A program made the translations under genes and the position numbers. 64,000 bases of DNA from JAFGPL01 sp963781805 (GTDB taxonomy: Bacteria; Bacteroidota; Bacteroidia; Bacteroidales; UBA10428). The notes under the pieces are model-generated. The model was not told the origin of the DNA. It saw only the letters and a list, made by a program, of their open reading frames with translations, and did not search any database. This document shows, piece after piece, positions 8,855 to 17,202 of this stretch. The DNA lies in assembly GCA_963781805.1 (NCBI GenBank), contig CAWAHF010000004.1:1054001-1118000 (forward strand). Direction: 5' to 3'. The first letter of the stretch is position 1. Every line of letters begins with the position of its first letter.

Positions 8855-10504
8855 CTATCTCCATCTTTCTGAAGGCAATGTTGAAACAAGGTCTGTTAAC
8901 TCCTTGTCAAAATTGTGGCGGACCTTACATGCATTATCAAATATCATTGTAGTGCCCTGATCAGGATTGTAGGCTTCCCAATCGGGCAATTCCTTGCAAT
9001 TGGGATCACCGGTTTTTACAAAGTTGATCCAAGCCGAACTGATTTTATCGGCCAGTGCATAAGCATCTTTCCCCCCGCCGGTTAGGGTGCGGGCCATAGC
9101 AATATTGTTAAACATAAAAGGAAGTTCCATACCATGGGCTGCGCCTAAACTTCCATCGTTTACAGGCGATTGCCATTCGAAAAGATATACATATACAGGA
9201 GCGCCACCCTGTGCTTTTTTTATGGCTGCCTGTTTAAGAGGGGTAGTGCGAACATAGGTGGTAAGTATATGCTGCGGCTGTTGGTCGTTTGGATAGGCTT
9301 TTTTGTATGCTTCAATATATTTATCAGCATTTTCAGCACCATAGCGTTCGGTAAGTGTTGACTTAACTTCCTCCATGGTTTTTGGAGTTATCAACTTGCG
9401 GTTCATATAACCAAATTCGTTGAGATTCGAACCTATAATCATTGGAACATCCTTGGAGAATGCAGCAGGTGTCGGGTCAAATGGGTGTTGTGTAATGTAT
9501 TTTCCATCAACTACAGGACTTTGCCCCGGCCCCATCATGAAGGGAACTGAAGCTTTCATTTTTTGTGAAGCACGACGGCTGGCTTCAACCAATTCTTCGT
9601 ATGAAAAATCGTTTAATTTATAAGCTTCATCCGGGGTAACTCCCAATTCTTTCAAAAATTCCAATCCGTGTTTTTTGCTTAATTCACTATCCCCAAGCTT
9701 AAGAATTGAACCACTTTGTATAATAGCCCTTTGAAACAATCCGGCAGCCGATGGCATGGCCATTAAAGCGGCTACTTTGGCCCCACCGCCCGATTGACCA
9801 TCAATAGTTACTGTTTTCGGATCGCCTCCGAAATTCTCTATATTTTCATTCACCCATTGCAGTGCAGCAACCAGGTCTTGCATACCCAGGTTTACCGATT
9901 CTGCGTATTTTCCACCTAATCCTCTTAAGTCCATAAATCCAAGGGTATTCAGCCTATGGTTTACAGTAACAACAACTATGTCTCCTTTTGCAGCCAGTGC
10001 ACGCCCATCAAAAAAAGGCAATTGGTTTGCTGATCCTGCAGAAAAACCGCCACCATGGATCCAAACCCATACCGGACGTTTCTTTCTATCGTTAATTCCC
10101 TTCGACCAAATGTTCAACACAAAGCATTCCTTTTCATCCATGGGTTCAACACAAAACTGGAATCCGAAGTTAGCATCGCTCTGTCCTCTCCAACTTTGTG
10201 CTTTTCCCTGCATAGCCTGTGGGCCAAAAATGGTAGTTTGTTTTACATCGTCCCATTTATCGGGAGCCTGGGGTGGCATAAACCTTTCAGCTTTAGCATA
10301 AGGTATTCCTTTAAAAGCGAATATTCCATCATCAATATATCCGCGAACCTTGCCATATTTTGTAGAAACTACAGCGATATTTTCACCGGCCTCAATGGGG
10401 CCAGGATTAATTATACCAGTCTCAACGCGACCGGGCTGACTATTGTTGCATGATACCATCACGATAATAGCCACTGTTGTGAGAAATACGAATAGTTTTT
10501 TCAT
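8855..10504 (-). CDS. Type-B carboxylesterase, lipoprotein
   Basis: The start at 10504 gives a typical lipoprotein signal (MKKLFVFLTTVAIIVMVSCN, Cys19); a longer form from 10570 adds 22 residues without adding recognisable sequence. Hallmarks of the carboxylesterase/lipase type-B family are FKGIPYA (about 64-70), the oxyanion loop HGGGF (150-154), the nucleophile elbow GQSGGG (Ser238, a variant of the usual GESAG) and the late HGMELPFMF histidine region. The enzyme should hydrolyse carboxylic esters in the periplasm or on the surface. It is 89 bp from the upstream small membrane gene and 25 bp from the downstream beta-lactamase-fold gene. Related enzymes in polysaccharide loci remove acetyl or feruloyl-type esters, but the acyl group cannot be told here. 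Confidence 0.85.
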   Translation of the reverse strand: MKKLFVFLTTVAIIVMVSCNNSQPGRVETGIINPGPIEAGENIAVVSTKYGKVRGYIDDGIFAFKGIPYAKAERFMPPQAPDKWDDVKQTTIFGPQAMQGKAQSWRGQSDANFGFQFCVEPMDEKECFVLNIWSKGINDRKKRPVWVWIHGGGFSAGSANQLPFFDGRALAAKGDIVVVTVNHRLNTLGFMDLRGLGGKYAESVNLGMQDLVAALQWVNENIENFGGDPKTVTIDGQSGGGAKVAALMAMPSAAGLFQRAIIQSGSILKLGDSELSKKHGLEFLKELGVTPDEAYKLNDFSYEELVEASRRASQKMKASVPFMMGPGQSPVVDGKYITQHPFDPTPAAFSKDVPMIIGSNLNEFGYMNRKLITPKTMEEVKSTLTERYGAENADKYIEAYKKAYPNDQQPQHILTTYVRTTPLKQAAIKKAQGGAPVYVYLFEWQSPVNDGSLGAAHGMELPFMFNNIAMARTLTGGGKDAYALADKISSAWINFVKTGDPNCKELPDWEAYNPDQGTTMIFDNACKVRHNFDKELTDLVSTLPSERWR

Positions 10505-10592
10505 TTTTTCAAGTTTTTGATAGTTGTTATGGAGACTATTTTTTTTAAGTAATTTTAAATATTTATTCATTGAATGTAATTTTTAATCACTA

Positions 10593-11120
10593 TCAGGGTT
10601 TTGGCACCCCCAGGCTTTCCTGAAGTATCGTAACAAGATCTTTAGTATTGTAAGGTTCCGGAATTACCCAGGTACCATTATAAATCATTTTAGGGATGGC
10701 CCCTCTGTTATTCTGCAAGGTTTGTCCAAACTTACGAACCCCATTTTGTATGTATTGATAAATCCATGGATCGGCCATGGCCCTACTTAATTTTTCCTGA
10801 CCAACCAACTCAATGGCTTTGGCTTTTGCTGCTTCAAAACTTCGGGGAAGCCAGCTATTGCCTGAGTCAAAAGTGAACATCCAGTTATCAAATTCAGGAA
10901 AAGTTTCTGGTGTTGCCCGCCAAACTGCCAACCCCATTTTTGCCAAATCACATGAACTACCACTTCCACAGCCGGGCATTGCTCCTCCTTTAAAATAATG
11001 CCAGCTTAAAATAATATTTATAACGATGGCAAGCGTGTTTAATATGGTTAATGTTAATCGCCATACCGGCCAGTTACCCGATTTTGGATCGATTTTATTT
11101 TTATTAACCATTAAATCCAT
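10593..11120 (-). CDS. Membrane-anchored thioredoxin/DsbA-like protein, apparently internally deleted (175 aa)
   Basis: The N-terminus has one membrane helix (about 18-45) followed by PGCGSGSSCD. That resembles the first periplasmic loop of VKOR-like or thioredoxin-fused membrane proteins. Immediately afterwards the sequence becomes AKMGLAVWRATPETFPEFDN, then a C-terminal stretch DPWIYQYIQNGVRKFGQTLQ and RGAIPKMIYNGTW. Both correspond to the helical insert and the last strands of a DsbA-fold domain with its cis-Pro region. The remaining VKOR helices and the thioredoxin C-x-x-C are missing, so an in-frame deletion of the middle is likely. The two Cys that remain (C-G-S-G-S-S-C) could be residues from either side of the junction. 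Redox activity is doubtful. A terminator separates it from the GH54 gene upstream. Confidence 0.6.
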   Translation of the reverse strand: MDLMVNKNKIDPKSGNWPVWRLTLTILNTLAIVINIILSWHYFKGGAMPGCGSGSSCDLAKMGLAVWRATPETFPEFDNWMFTFDSGNSWLPRSFEAAKAKAIELVGQEKLSRAMADPWIYQYIQNGVRKFGQTLQNNRGAIPKMIYNGTWVIPEPYNTKDLVTILQESLGVPKP

Positions 11121-11124
11121 TTTC

Positions 11125-11176
11125 CTTTAAAAAACTCTTTAGATAAAGCAAGCAATTGCTTTATCTAAAGAGTTTT
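11125..11176 (-). terminator. Rho-independent terminator after the GH54 gene
   Basis: A perfect 20-bp stem (11131-11150 with 11157-11176) and a 6-nt loop are followed on the minus strand by six T residues. It directly follows the stop of the minus-strand GH54 gene at 11209. The arms begin AAAA and end TTTT, so it could also work in the other direction. Confidence 0.85.
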
Positions 11177-11208
11177 CTGAAATATTAGTGATTTGGTTTC
11201 ATTTCTAA

Positions 11209-14200
11209 TTAAAATTGATTTGGAGCTCCGGGTGTTGGAACATTACTGGCAACCTGATCTCCACTTTTATGTGCCTTTGTTAAAGGTTTTGCAATAGTGA
11301 TACCTGTACCTGAAACTTGTTCTCCAACTTTGTGTTGGTTCGCTATCGGATTGGTAACAGTTACAAAAATACTTGGTCCGTCGTTATTACTTGGGCGCCA
11401 CCAGAATCTTCGATTGTTGGTAACAGATGCAATAACAACAGTCTCCTGATTTGTACCACTGCCAATTGTAATTTTTTGACCGGCACTAAACCCATCAATA
11501 CTTTCCACCGGAATAACAATTTCTCCTGCTTTAACATCGGTACTTACTTTTGAACCTCCTGCTGTTCCAATAATGGTTATTATTGCTGTCTCTTGATTAT
11601 CAATACCGACAACAATTTTTTGCCCGATCCTAAAATCAGCAACACTGTTTACTTTTATGTTATCAGAACCCGCTTCAGCAGACAATGCCAGTTTTACTGT
11701 TTTTTGCATTTTAAAATCTTCACAGTTACTATCATGATCAGTCCCATCGGGGTATCTTCCTGAACTTCTGTTTGGTAAGCTGGTTGGAGAGATATTCCAT
11801 CGGCTTGTACCACCGTTCATGGCTGGTGATTCTGTAAAACAACCCAATTGACCGGCACCCGATACTGCATGGAAACCCTCGGAAGCCCAGGGGTCTACAA
11901 TTTCACCATAATTTAGTCCGTCAACTACATTGTTATCCGCATCATATAAAACCATATTACCTGCAACAAATGAAAGTGCAGGGCCACCAAACCATTGATC
12001 GGGTAAAATTTTTCCCTGGTAACCGGCAGTGGTAACTTTTGCATCACTAACTACATCGTCAATCTCATGCGTTTCAGATAAAGGTTTATCAAGTGTTATC
12101 GCAAAGCAGAGTGGCAATACAGGCTCGTTGCTTGAATGTTCAAAGGCAGTAGCCGGCTCAAAGCTGATGCCTGTTCCCCATACACTGAAAGGCATGTTGT
12201 AGGAGTGGTTAAACTTCAATGGTTTTTCCAGTTCCAATCCGGTTCCAAGTTCTTCTTCATTTGTTATGGGTCCACCAAAAGTATTGCGAACAGAAGCTGT
12301 TCCAACTTTTTTAACGATAACCCACTCAATTCCATGCCCTTTGCTATCAATATCAAGCCTAATACTATCACCAACAGAGATGTCTTTCACAGAAGAAACC
12401 TTGATATTCGTGTCGCCAATTTTTGCATCCGCTGATAACCAGGCCTGGGTACCTCTTTTACCTACTTCTGTTACCGTAACCACCTCGTATTTTTCAATAT
12501 CGCAGGCTACCGCAGGATAAGTGGAACCATAACCAATAGCCATTTTCTGACCCACTTCAAAGTTATCTATACTTTCTACAGGAATTCGGGTTGAACCCTT
12601 TGGAACAGTAATTACAGGCCCTTCTGGTAACGGTTGCCAAATTGTTGTAGCAGTTCCCGGGCTTAACATTCGACGGTAACCATAATTTGCCATCCAATTT
12701 CCTGGTGCTTCTTCAGTTTCTTTCTTTTTAGGGTTTGAAATGCTTTTTATTATTCTGGTTTCTTTATTTATACCTGTACCAATCACAATTTCATCGCCAA
12801 CCGACATGCCGGTTGTACTTCTTACATAAATAACAGATTCACCTTTTGAGGCTGGTACAGCCAACCCTGAATTTGACAATCCTAACAGATAAAAATCATG
12901 AGCCGCAACTTTAGTTCCCTCAGGAACTTTAATGGATGAAAAGACAGGCAATTCAGCCTGGTGCTGGGTCAATGACCAGTTTGAGATATCTACTTCGTTT
13001 TCACCGGCATTGTATAATTCAATAAATGTATTACTTATATTTTCTCCGCCTCCAATAGCAAATTCATTGATTTTAACAGGATTTACATTTCTCACTTTTT
13101 CTATAGCCGTTTCAGTTTGAGATATACCATTTGAAGCGTTGGTCCATTTTGCAATTCCAATAATATCACCATTCAGGGTTTCAGAACCCGATTTTACATT
13201 AAAAATTACACTTACGTTTTCACCTGGTACAATTTGAACGGTGTATTTCTTTACGGTTTCATTTGTACCCAAAACAACAGTCTTCCATCCTTTAGGTGCT
13301 TCAATACTTAGTTGAAGATCAGTTATTGTAGTTTGTGTGGTATTTCTGAATGTAAGTGTTGTGTTATTAGTAGTATTCGGGGCAAAAGTTTGCAATCCCG
13401 GAGGAGTATTGGTTGCAGATGAAGGTGCAATACTTAACCGAGCAACAGCGTAACAGGCTTTTACAACATTTGCCTGGATCTTTTGATAGGTTTCTTCTGA
13501 TGGATAGGTTCCGGGAACAGTCATTGCCGCTTCATAAAATGTTCCCTGGGAATAATTATTGTTATCACCGCCATTACCCAGAACAATAGCTCCCTGCTTA
13601 CGCATTGGATCATAACTGCTTCTGTCGTTTATGATACGGGTTCCGTCAAACATTACTTGTAATTTACCTTCTTGTGCATTTCCTCCCATCGATCTCCAAT
13701 GACCTGGTTTTCCATCAGCAGTAGCAGTAATAAACCGCCATGAAATGCTTGGAAGGTCAGCACAGTATTTGTCGTTAGGATCAGGATTGACACAACCTAC
13801 AAGATTGTTTTCCTGGTCAGTCATGATCCATGGGCCTTCGCCACTTCCACGATACCAAAAACCGGCATTCCCATAATAGGTAGTTTCCATAGTACCATCA
13901 CCATCATCACGACTATCTGTTTCAGCATTTCCGTAATCGAAGCAGCAACCATCGTTAAAATGATGACCGTTAATTACCCAGTATTGACCTTCGGCCTGAT
14001 CGTCAACAGGAGTGCCCTTTGTATCATTCCGCCTGAACCCCATGTCAGGAGCAATAAAAACTCCGTACACTTTGTGTCCCATAAGCGTAACCGGAGCCAT
14101 ATCGGCCATTGGTACATTGTTGAAACCTCCCAGGGCAGGGCCAATAAATGCTCCTCGCGGTGCCTGCTTCAGATGGTTTCCATTACCCGACTGGTCGTAG

Positions 14201-14553
14201 ATAGTTGTTATCCAGCAATAGGTATCCTTACAAAACTCATCCTGAGCTGCGGCATCGGCATATCCACCGGGATCGCCTGCACTAGGTTGTACAACCCCAA
14301 TATCCAGGGTTTTGCCATCCGACTTACGCATTACCTGGTACAGTGGTCCGTTGTACGAAGCGTATAATGCACGTGTTGAACTGTGGGCTGCTACGCAGGG
14401 ACAATCATCTGCCGCATAAATATCACATGGGCCCTCTGGTCTTTCCGGGATATCGTTACGCTCAATACCAGACATTGCCATAATTATCATGGCGGCAGCA
14501 GGTAGAAGTAATGCCAGACCAAGCATTACTACTAGTCGGTTTTTATTCCTCAT
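11209..14553 (-). CDS. GH54 alpha-L-arabinofuranosidase with lamin-tail and repeat modules (1,114 aa)
   Basis: After a signal peptide (about 1-28) the segment 41-370 matches the catalytic domain of fungal arabinofuranosidase B (GH54): GPCDIYAADDCPCVAAHSST, YDQSGNGNHLKQAP, the vicinal cysteines 203-204 in DGCCFDYGNAE, TDQENN and NGGDNNN. By alignment to the Aspergillus kawachii enzyme (nucleophile Glu221, acid Asp297), Glu248 and Asp330 are the catalytic pair, and both are present. The fungal GH54 arabinose-binding module is absent. In its place are a NEW3-like beta domain (about 395-480), a lamin-tail-like domain (about 492-560) and several repeats of the type VESIDGFSAGQKITIGSGTN. It should release terminal arabinofuranose from arabinan or arabinoxylan outside the cytoplasm. 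No T9SS sorting domain is visible. GH54 is mostly fungal, so acquisition by transfer is possible. Confidence 0.85.
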   Translation of the reverse strand: MRNKNRLVVMLGLALLLPAAAMIIMAMSGIERNDIPERPEGPCDIYAADDCPCVAAHSSTRALYASYNGPLYQVMRKSDGKTLDIGVVQPSAGDPGGYADAAAQDEFCKDTYCWITTIYDQSGNGNHLKQAPRGAFIGPALGGFNNVPMADMAPVTLMGHKVYGVFIAPDMGFRRNDTKGTPVDDQAEGQYWVINGHHFNDGCCFDYGNAETDSRDDGDGTMETTYYGNAGFWYRGSGEGPWIMTDQENNLVGCVNPDPNDKYCADLPSISWRFITATADGKPGHWRSMGGNAQEGKLQVMFDGTRIINDRSSYDPMRKQGAIVLGNGGDNNNYSQGTFYEAAMTVPGTYPSEETYQKIQANVVKACYAVARLSIAPSSATNTPPGLQTFAPNTTNNTTLTFRNTTQTTITDLQLSIEAPKGWKTVVLGTNETVKKYTVQIVPGENVSVIFNVKSGSETLNGDIIGIAKWTNASNGISQTETAIEKVRNVNPVKINEFAIGGGENISNTFIELYNAGENEVDISNWSLTQHQAELPVFSSIKVPEGTKVAAHDFYLLGLSNSGLAVPASKGESVIYVRSTTGMSVGDEIVIGTGINKETRIIKSISNPKKKETEEAPGNWMANYGYRRMLSPGTATTIWQPLPEGPVITVPKGSTRIPVESIDNFEVGQKMAIGYGSTYPAVACDIEKYEVVTVTEVGKRGTQAWLSADAKIGDTNIKVSSVKDISVGDSIRLDIDSKGHGIEWVIVKKVGTASVRNTFGGPITNEEELGTGLELEKPLKFNHSYNMPFSVWGTGISFEPATAFEHSSNEPVLPLCFAITLDKPLSETHEIDDVVSDAKVTTAGYQGKILPDQWFGGPALSFVAGNMVLYDADNNVVDGLNYGEIVDPWASEGFHAVSGAGQLGCFTESPAMNGGTSRWNISPTSLPNRSSGRYPDGTDHDSNCEDFKMQKTVKLALSAEAGSDNIKVNSVADFRIGQKIVVGIDNQETAIITIIGTAGGSKVSTDVKAGEIVIPVESIDGFSAGQKITIGSGTNQETVVIASVTNNRRFWWRPSNNDGPSIFVTVTNPIANQHKVGEQVSGTGITIAKPLTKAHKSGDQVASNVPTPGAPNQF

Positions 14554-14583
14554 AATTTTTCAGTTTAATGTAAATTAGTAGTT

Positions 14584-14591
14584 CAAATGTA
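14584..14591 (-). promoter_or_regulatory. Possible -7 box for the GH54 gene
   Basis: The minus strand reads TACATTTG, a full TAnnTTTG match, 31 bp before the GH54 start. No TTTG lies at the expected distance upstream because the inverted-repeat element at 14601 begins there. The element may have replaced the original -33 region. Confidence 0.35.
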
Positions 14592-14600
14592 TTAATAGAT

Positions 14601-14873
14601 AACTGAAGTTTCGCACTTGATATTAAAAAATTAAAAATAAAAGAGTTACAAATTTTATAAGATATTTATTTTACTAATAATGTGATTATTGATAATTCCA
14701 TCTTTTTATATTTCTCTCTGTGTAACTCAGTTTTTCTCTGTGAATTCTCAGTGGTTCTATTTTTTTACCACAGAATTCACAGAGTTTTACACAGAGAAAC
14801 ACAGAGAAAATATTTTTAATTTACTTATTATCAGAAAAATATAAAGTTATATATCAAGTGCAAAACTTCAGTA
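14601..14873. mobile_element. MITE-like noncoding element with terminal inverted repeats
   Basis: The ends 14601-14623 and 14851-14873 are inverted copies of each other (for example ACTGAAGTTTCGCACTTGAT against ATCAAGTGCAAAACTTCAGT), matching at about 21 of 23 positions. The 273-bp element carries no open frame and has a second, long imperfect hairpin nested inside. That is the structure of a miniature inverted-repeat element mobilised in trans by an IS with the same ends. I could not identify an unambiguous target-site duplication. It fills most of the 385-bp gap between the GH54 gene and the alpha/beta hydrolase. Confidence 0.55.
14711..14810. repeat. Nested long imperfect hairpin (CTCTGTG/CACAGAG-rich)
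   Basis: Two arms of roughly 45 bases rich in TCTCTGTG and CACAGAGA face each other around a T-run near 14759-14765. Within the arms the units TCTCTGTGTAAC, TCTCTGTGAATTCT and their complements repeat. Such hairpins can act as bidirectional terminators or protect transcript ends. Here it sits inside the terminal-inverted-repeat element. Confidence 0.6.
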
Positions 14874-14938
14874 AATTACACAAAAATAAAAAACAATAAG
14901 AAGCTTACATGATTCATAAATATTGAAAAAGTTAATAT

Positions 14939-15964
14939 TTATGAATAATGCAGGTTAGAAAGAAATTCCGTAATTTCTTTAACTGTCCTTTCCAGCTCGT
15001 CGTGGTGCAAATTATGGGCAGCCCCGTCAACGTGAACAAGTTTTACTTTTTCTAAGCCTTCCACTGCTTTTTCATTGGCTTTACGGCTTTCAGGCGATGC
15101 ATCGGCTTTAAGGACAAGCGAAGGCACGGTGATCTTCGACAAGGCATCTCCTGTTTGCATAGTGCCGCCCATTACCTGCCATGCTTCCTGAGTATAAGGG
15201 CCGTGGTACTGTTTTTTTGAGAGTGCCCAGTATTGACAATCGACCATGTCCCATTTGGGATTTTCACGGCGGGCCTTTGCCACCAAATCGTCAAAATTGT
15301 AATTGTTCTGGCCCACCAGTGTTTCGGGATCGCCGAACATTGTTACAGAAAGATCTTTCTGCGTTGCTTTTTCACTTTGGGCAATCTCTTTTGCTTTTTC
15401 TTTTGGGGCGCCTTGCGGAGTTTTGCGTTCCGTGCTGCTTCCATCCCTTTTAAAAGGCACCAGAAAAGGATCAAGCATAATAACAGCCCTTGCCAGATCG
15501 GGATACTCTGCGCCTACGCGCATTACCGTGGCGGCGCCCATGGAATGTCCCATAATTATAGGCTTATCGAAATTCATTGCTTTCACAAAACCTACTACAT
15601 CTTTGACCAAGGTCTCCCCGTCATCGGAAGTGGTGAATGGATCAGATAAGCCGTGCCCACGGGCATCGAGCATATAAATATCATATTTATCCTGTAATTT
15701 CCATGTTAATGTGGTCCAGCAAAGACCAATGTCGGTTACACCGTGAACCATCACGATAACAGGCTTTCCGGGTGCAGGAACGGCATGATAATAGTGGATG
15801 CGAACCCCGTTATCATACACGAAGCCATCCGTCCAACCATCGGGTATTCCGGGAGGATCGGCTGCAAACGCGATGACCGGAAAAAAGGCCAGTAAAAGCA
15901 ATGACCTTAAAAATTGAAAACCTAATTTGTTATTTTTCTTATTAAGTTCTTCTGTGTTTTTCAT
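14939..15964 (-). CDS. Secreted alpha/beta hydrolase
   Basis: An alpha/beta-hydrolase fold protein has the oxyanion HG motif (VMVHGVTDIG), nucleophile elbow GHSMGA, an acid in KADASPE and histidine in DGAAHNLHHDE. A hydrophobic N-terminal segment (FLRSLLLLAFFPVIAFAADP) is a signal peptide, so the enzyme is exported. The Met at 15964 was preferred; 15997 is the alternative start, 15 bp after the upstream stop. A cap-like segment rich in Lys and Glu (about 190-215, with KTPQGAPKEKAKEIAQSEK) is unusually charged. The family covers esterases, lactonases and haloperoxidase-like enzymes, and the substrate is not evident. It is probably co-transcribed with the CE1-like esterase 48 bp upstream. Confidence 0.78.
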   Translation of the reverse strand: MKNTEELNKKNNKLGFQFLRSLLLLAFFPVIAFAADPPGIPDGWTDGFVYDNGVRIHYYHAVPAPGKPVIVMVHGVTDIGLCWTTLTWKLQDKYDIYMLDARGHGLSDPFTTSDDGETLVKDVVGFVKAMNFDKPIIMGHSMGAATVMRVGAEYPDLARAVIMLDPFLVPFKRDGSSTERKTPQGAPKEKAKEIAQSEKATQKDLSVTMFGDPETLVGQNNYNFDDLVAKARRENPKWDMVDCQYWALSKKQYHGPYTQEAWQVMGGTMQTGDALSKITVPSLVLKADASPESRKANEKAVEGLEKVKLVHVDGAAHNLHHDELERTVKEITEFLSNLHYS

Positions 15965-16012
15965 TTTAGTTGCTTTATTTTGATTTATGAATTTCATAAC
16001 TTTTTTTAATTA

Positions 16013-17149
16013 TTATTTGAAAATTTTCTGTGAGAAAGCACGTAAATCATGCCTCCAAACATACATGGTATGCCCACCTTCCATCTCGGAATAATCCGAT
16101 TCAACACCATATTTGGTAAACAAGGCCCGTGTGGGAGGGGTATTGGTTGAGGCGCCATCGGTACTACCTCCGCAGGTGAAAATAAAATATTTCAATGTTG
16201 ACTTCAATGTTGGAGCGGCTGTTTTAATCAGCGGATCGTATTTTTCATAATTTTCAGGCCGACTGGTCCACCACCCGGAGCTCATCACGTTTATATAACT
16301 GAATTTATCAGGGTAATAAATCATGGTTTCCAAAACCTCCAGGCCTCCCATTGACAGGCCTGCCAGCGCACGGTGGCCTGAATCGTCAAACACCCTGAAG
16401 TTTGATTCAATATATGGAACAATATTGTTTACCAGATCCTCTGCAAATGTATGGGTTGGTATACTACCGTCCGGCATAACAACCACCATTGGGACCATTT
16501 TTCCTTCGGCATAAAGGTTATCAAGAATCCAACCGGCTTTGCCCTGCCCCGGCCAATTGCTATCATTATCGCCACCTCCATGAAGGAGGTAAAAAGTTGG
16601 AAGTTTCTCTGTTCCGGTAAAATATCCCGGTGGTGTCCACACAAACATGCGACGTGTTGAATTGGTGGCATTTGATTCGTAATAAACTACCGACATGAAA
16701 CCATGGGGGACATCCTTTTTTTGCCAGAAAAAGATATCGCCATGGGGAACAATTTCAACCATAGGGCGAAAATCCGCAACCATGGGGTTTTTAGGGTCGT
16801 TCACTTTCATGCCATCCACCCTGAAAAAGTACCGGTAAGCACTTGGATCAATATTAGGGGCAGTAGTCATGGTCCAAACGCCATTTTCATCTTTTTCAAT
16901 CTTCTCGGCCCTTACATCACCGCCAAGCTCCACTTTTTTTGCATCAGGAGCATACAGGCGAAATGTTGCACTGCCTGCCTCATTTACCTGAAATGATACT
17001 AAGGTGTCATTCGGCATTTTTGGGCGATTGTTAAAATTTTGTGCGTTTACTGAAAAGACATAAAAAGAAAAAATAATCCCCGATAGTATGCTGCGAAACC
17101 TGCATGAATAGTTGTGATAATTACTGAAAATATGATGGTTAAGTTTCAT
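16013..17149 (-). CDS. CE1-like esterase with N-terminal E-set domain
   Basis: After a signal sequence ending near SVNAQ, an immunoglobulin-like E-set domain (FQVNEAGSATFRLYAPDAKK; CBM48-like) precedes an esterase-D/feruloyl-esterase type catalytic domain. It has YLLHGGGDNDSNW, the elbow AGLSMGG (Ser266 from this start) and the catalytic His in EGGHTMYVW. This layout is common in Bacteroidota xylan and pectin loci, where such enzymes remove feruloyl or acetyl groups. A longer reading starting at 17203 would overlap the GH43 stop as TGATG, suggesting coupling. I preferred 17149 because the additional 18 residues do not look like part of a signal peptide. Function as a feruloyl or acetyl esterase is inference. 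Confidence 0.82.
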   Translation of the reverse strand: MKLNHHIFSNYHNYSCRFRSILSGIIFSFYVFSVNAQNFNNRPKMPNDTLVSFQVNEAGSATFRLYAPDAKKVELGGDVRAEKIEKDENGVWTMTTAPNIDPSAYRYFFRVDGMKVNDPKNPMVADFRPMVEIVPHGDIFFWQKKDVPHGFMSVVYYESNATNSTRRMFVWTPPGYFTGTEKLPTFYLLHGGGDNDSNWPGQGKAGWILDNLYAEGKMVPMVVVMPDGSIPTHTFAEDLVNNIVPYIESNFRVFDDSGHRALAGLSMGGLEVLETMIYYPDKFSYINVMSSGWWTSRPENYEKYDPLIKTAAPTLKSTLKYFIFTCGGSTDGASTNTPPTRALFTKYGVESDYSEMEGGHTMYVWRHDLRAFSQKIFK

Positions 17150-17202
17150 ATGAATGTAGTTAATCTCTAATCGGTCATGTGGAATATAAAATGTCGATTT
17201 CA

